Of a stretch of DNA of 64,000 nucleotides, positions 51,201 through 64,000 are shown piece by piece; position 1 is the stretch's first letter; each line of letters starts with the position of its first letter. This DNA comes from Strix aluco. Its lineage: Eukaryota > Chordata > Aves > Strigiformes > Strigidae. Location of the stretch: positions 129,618,621 through 129,682,620 of the forward strand of contig NC_133931.1 in assembly GCF_031877795.1 (NCBI RefSeq). Reading direction: 5' to 3'. A model generated the notes under the pieces. That model searched no databases, was not told the origin of the DNA, and was given only the letters and a program-made list of their open reading frames with translations. Position numbers and translations under genes: made by a program.

Positions 51201-51453
51201 GACTAGGGCCACCGACAGCGCGCGGGGACACGGGGCGGCGGCCGGCAGCAGCGAGCACCCCTCAGGCGGCGGCGGCGGGGGGGGGCACAGCTCACCGGCC
51301 CCTCAGGCGGCCGGGCCGGGGCCCTGGGCCGGGCCGGGGGCGCCCGCCGCCCCCAGACTCCCTCCCAGAGCTCGGCGGGTCGCCCCCAGACTCACAGTGC
51401 TCGGCGGATCGGCCCAGCGCGTCCACCAGCTGCCGCAGCCTCCTCCGGCCCAT
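45122..51453 (-). CDS. EFCAB1-like: Calaxin-like EF-hand protein (EFCAB1/CLXN family)
   Basis: Resembles calaxin, a Ca2+ sensor that binds outer-arm dynein in motile cilia and sperm tails. Coding exons: 51396-51453, 50883-51038, 49335-49439, 47672-47823, 45392-45496, giving 192 residues in frame, plus a doubtful last exon 45122-45205. Human calaxin has 211. Matching stretches include [47 protein letters not shown] and [14 protein letters not shown] loops: Asp77-Glu88 (with Ser at position 6 instead of Gly), Asp113-Glu124 (canonical) and Asp158-Asp169 (Asp at position 12, as in human). The carboxy half is close to human calaxin and the amino half much less so. Human calaxin lies on chromosome 8, not between RBM48 and FAM133B, so this may be a paralog. 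Intron 4 has a GC donor. It is convergent with RBM48. Confidence 0.88.
45392..45496 (-). CDS. EFCAB1-like: Calaxin-like exon 5, third EF loop (residues 158-192)
   Basis: 105 nt, phase 0-0. [17 protein letters not shown] then [14 protein letters not shown]. Acceptor TTCTAG, donor GTACAT. Unspliced read-through meets TGA after three more codons. Confidence 0.92.
47672..47823 (-). CDS. EFCAB1-like: Calaxin-like exon 4, second EF loop (residues 107-157)
   Basis: 152 nt. [20 protein letters not shown] and the near-invariant calaxin segment after it, ending DIALKKM. The donor is GCAAGT, not GT. Confidence 0.92.
49335..49439 (-). CDS. EFCAB1-like: Calaxin-like exon 3, first canonical EF loop (residues 72-106)
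   Basis: 105 nt. [19 protein letters not shown] then [12 protein letters not shown]. Acceptor CCCAG, donor GTAAGA. Confidence 0.92.
50604..50622. repeat. Perfect 19-bp palindrome in calaxin-like intron 2
   Basis: GTCACCACA-C-TGTGGTGAC: two 9-nt arms around one base, inside a 230-bp CpG-rich patch (about 50450-50680). An outer TCTGTC/GACAGA pair (50601-50606 and 50626-50631) nests around it. Confidence 0.8.
50883..51038 (-). CDS. EFCAB1-like: Calaxin-like exon 2 (residues 20-71)
   Basis: 156 nt. [20 protein letters not shown], a Gly/Ser/Ala-rich loop, then [21 protein letters not shown]-rich third positions. Acceptor GGGCAG, donor GTGAGG. Confidence 0.9.
51396..51453 (-). CDS. EFCAB1-like: Calaxin-like exon 1 (residues 1-19)
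   Basis: 58 nt from ATG 51453-51451. Encodes [19 protein letters not shown]; human begins MNRKKLQKLTDTL at the same spacing. Donor GTGAGT. Confidence 0.88.
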
Positions 51454-51468
51454 GGCGGCGGGCTCGCC

Positions 51469-51482
51469 GCTGCCCCGGCAAC
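51469..51482 (-). promoter_or_regulatory. RFX X-box-like element upstream of calaxin-like ATG
   Basis: On the minus strand GTTGCCGGGGCAGC: a perfect GTTGCC half-site, 2-nt spacer and GGCAGC, against the X-box GTTGCC-N2-GGCAAC. It lies 16-29 nt upstream of the start codon. X-boxes near the start are typical of RFX/FOXJ1-driven ciliary genes. Confidence 0.55.
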
Positions 51483-51560
51483 GCGGGCGGGGCGGCCCGG
51501 CACTGCCGCCGGGTGACACCGGCGGGTCACACCTAAACACACGGATCTAGGCGTAACAAA

Positions 51561-53700
51561 GAGAAACTTCATCATACGTTAAAAAATAGCACTTGTATAA
51601 AAGAAAACAGCTGCATGTCCAACTTCTAAAAATATTTCTGAAGAGCTGTAAATTAACGACTACATACAGTACTATTTGCTCATCTGCTGTCAGGAGACAG
51701 AAATCTATTAAAGCACTTTTATTCCCACATTACTCATTTTCTATTTCATCACACCGCTCAAAACATGGACCATGCCCGTAGGTTGCCTGGTACCACCCGA
51801 AAGCTGCATCACCTGCTCACATACAAATAGAGAAAGAGGAAGGGCTGTGACGAGACTTCACTCTTCCTTCAGGAAAAAACAGAATGCAAGGGGAGTCGCA
51901 ACGCATTTGTTAATTGTATTCGAAATTTGTTAATCTGTATTGGAACCAGAAACGTTTCACTGTCCGTACTGAAGCAGCTTTGCTGCGAGCTGAGCTGACA
52001 AAGCCCCTTAAGCAGCTACGCTGCTCCCACAGCGTGACGGCAGCATTGAAGCACACACTGCTGACCAGACAACTAAAACGACACACCCGCTTATCTATCT
52101 GGAAGAGTGGGGCATTCATTTCCATTTTTATTTCCTTCTGTTGCAGGCAGTTGTGTAAAAGTCAACTAAGGTACCACACAGGGTGGAGCACTTATGCTAT
52201 GGTTCATTACAAGTTCTTTTACCAAAACCGCAACACCACAACTTTATAACCCCAACAAAACCAAACACAAACCCCAAACCAAAGCCCTGCTGTTCACTGC
52301 ATCTTGCCTTTATTTTAACCTCACCGACAAAACAGTGTCTAGAATCAGTAACATCAAGCTCAACAGTATAAAATATCTGATCGATATATTCTTACTGTGG
52401 TTTAGAGGGACATTGCTGCAACTCAATGGTTGTGTTTTCCCAAAGAACTTAACTTGAAAAGTCAGTTTCTCTGCAGAATAGCAATATAAAATCATCTTTC
52501 TCCCCCAGTTTTTAGTTATGGTTTGCAGACTAAGGTCTTAAAGGTCTCAACATCCTTGGCAATACAATATTTGAAACATCTGTATGCAAGAGGTAAGTTC
52601 TAAAATAGCACCCGTGCAATGAAAAAAGGGGTGGATCTATAGTTGACCACTTGGGATGGATGAGCAGTTGTTAAAGGCTAACAGGAGGCCCAGCAATGGG
52701 TACTTCAATGGAAAATGAGAATTTCATGTAAAACCTAAAATTGAATGGTTGCTTGTGTCTTACTGTGTGCACATTTAATTTATAAAAAGTTTTTTCAATT
52801 TCTAAAGCAATTAATTTGAAGTAAAACAGCTTTATGATTTAGGTCAACATTCTGTAGCCCTCAAGTACAAAAATATAAATACAAACTGTTTAAACAGTAT
52901 CTTTAATGAGATTCTGGCAGTAGTTTTTTTTATCTAACAAGACACATCACGTAACAGGTCTGCCACTAAACTTGCTTAGAGTAAAATCAGCTTCAATATG
53001 AAGCTGTTAAGGTATCAAAACCCTGCTTTTTACATGCTAAATATCTTCAGCAAGTGTGCACTTAAACACAGCAATGAACTTAACTATAAGAATAACTAAA
53101 TACATACATGAAACTCTGCATGTGGAACGTAATTAATAGAACTGGTTACAACAAACGATTACCTGCATTTTGTTAATTTAAAAATAGTACAAATCATGCA
53201 AAACAATTCTAAAGATAATGCAAAGAAAGCTACCAGTGTTTGCAAGAAGTGTTCAACTAAACCAAAAGTACATTAAACAAAATATGCATATTTACTAGCA
53301 AAGATCTATCGCTATTTCAAAGAAGCAGAGGTAAAATCTTCAGGTTTTGAATGTCAGTCATACTGCAACATGTCATTGCTCTTGCTTAATGCAGAAGCAC
53401 ATGCTTAGAAGCCCAGAACTGCTTATTCAGAAAACGTCTGCTGACAATAGTTCTGGCTTCCCTAGAATCAGAGATGCTGCATGGCTTAAAAATAGCAGAG
53501 ATTTGCAAGAACCAAAGGCAAAGGCACCCTATTCAGTTAGCCAGAATGGTAGCATTCCCTTTCTCATAAGCATGAAGACAGTAATGGGGCAGATGATAAA
53601 CATTTCTACAAAGGCAGCATTTTAAACATTATAATTAGTTTCCCATTTTGTAAATGCCATTAGCAGACACCAGTTTGTAATAGTTTATGTATAATATTAA
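51561..53700. other. Intergenic between calaxin-like promoter and FAM133 3' end
   Basis: AT-rich; the 111-codon plus frame at 51914-52249 has no family resemblance. A C/A-rich stretch is at 52228-52290. No RNA gene or repeat family recognised. Confidence 0.5.
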
Positions 53701-53721
53701 CCTGCAGGATGAACTTGGGAT

Positions 53722-53727
53722 TTTATT
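53722..53727 (-). terminator. FAM133B: Candidate FAM133 polyadenylation signal
   Basis: AATAAA on the minus strand about 360 nt past the stop codon. Further signals downstream cannot be excluded. Confidence 0.4.
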
Positions 53728-54085
53728 TGTCCTGATTTACAAATAAAGACTATTACTAATGCTTTAAAAGACTACTTTTACTACCTAAGAAGTTTAACTC
53801 TTATTTTCCAATATTTTACACCTCAGCTGGACTACCATCTCATATTGTTTCAAACATCTAACACTGCTTACTGGAATTTTAGAAAAGTTGTACCCCATGT
53901 ATTAAGCAGCAGGCAATAACAATGGTCTTTCCCAGCGCAGCTGCATCAGGCTGGCTACTGAAAGATTAGGAGTATTTCTAAAACACAGGAAATCTCATGC
54001 AGTTTGGTAAAGTTTGCTGTTATTTCACAGTTTAAGTTTCCTTTAGTCATTGCACTTCTGTTGATAGTCTTGGTTTTTTAAAATA

Positions 54086-63999
<9,914 letters not shown>

Positions 64000-64000
64000 A

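Larger units (their letters stand above)
51110..51560. other. CpG island at calaxin-like promoter
   Basis: GC-rich, CpG-dense block covering exon 1, the start of intron 1 and upstream sequence. No TATA box near the start. Confidence 0.75.

Noticed and set aside
50818-51516. 232-codon plus frame antisense to the calaxin-like exons 1-2
   Set aside because: Antisense shadow of GC-rich exons and promoter; no recognisable protein.

Overview
The window is vertebrate nuclear DNA, almost certainly from a bird. It carries CR1-type LINEs ending in the avian ATTCTATGATTCT-like tail, LTR fragments of avian endogenous-retrovirus type, AT-rich introns and sharp CpG islands at gene starts. Four multi-exon protein genes can be read by conceptual splicing; the lengths of the joined PEX1 exons sum to an exact multiple of three. 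The order PEX1 (-), RBM48 (+), EF-hand gene (-), FAM133 (-) matches human 7q21.2, except that the EF-hand gene is additional.

Layout. 1-9.1 kb: no recognisable protein gene; an LTR-like block (about 0.87-1.46 kb), an orphan CpG island (1.48-2.17 kb), a second LTR-like block (about 3.0-3.56 kb), a pure ACATC microsatellite and two unassigned coding-like blocks. 9.1-38.26 kb: PEX1, all 24 coding exons on the minus strand, about 1295 residues, with a 5'-truncated dead CR1 in intron 21 and a small hAT-like remnant in intron 20. 38.26-38.62 kb: a 366-bp head-to-head promoter with four CCAAT/ATTGG boxes and a YY1-like motif over the RBM48 start. 38.62-43.31 kb: RBM48, five coding exons, 354 residues. 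44.7-51.45 kb: a calaxin (EFCAB1/CLXN)-like EF-hand gene, minus strand, five clear coding exons plus a doubtful last one, with an RFX X-box-like element just upstream of its start codon. 53.7-64 kb: FAM133 (FAM133B-like) minus strand, nine exons; its first exons lie beyond the right edge.

Functionally these are neighbours rather than a pathway: a peroxisomal AAA-ATPase, a minor-spliceosome RNA-binding protein, a ciliary dynein-associated calcium sensor and a lysine/serine-rich nuclear-type protein. The observations I rate highest are the calaxin-like gene at a position not expected from the human map, its X-box, two GC-AG introns (one overlapping a U12-like donor), and the NF-Y/YY1 bidirectional promoter. 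I found no CRISPR, operon-like or other clearly new system.
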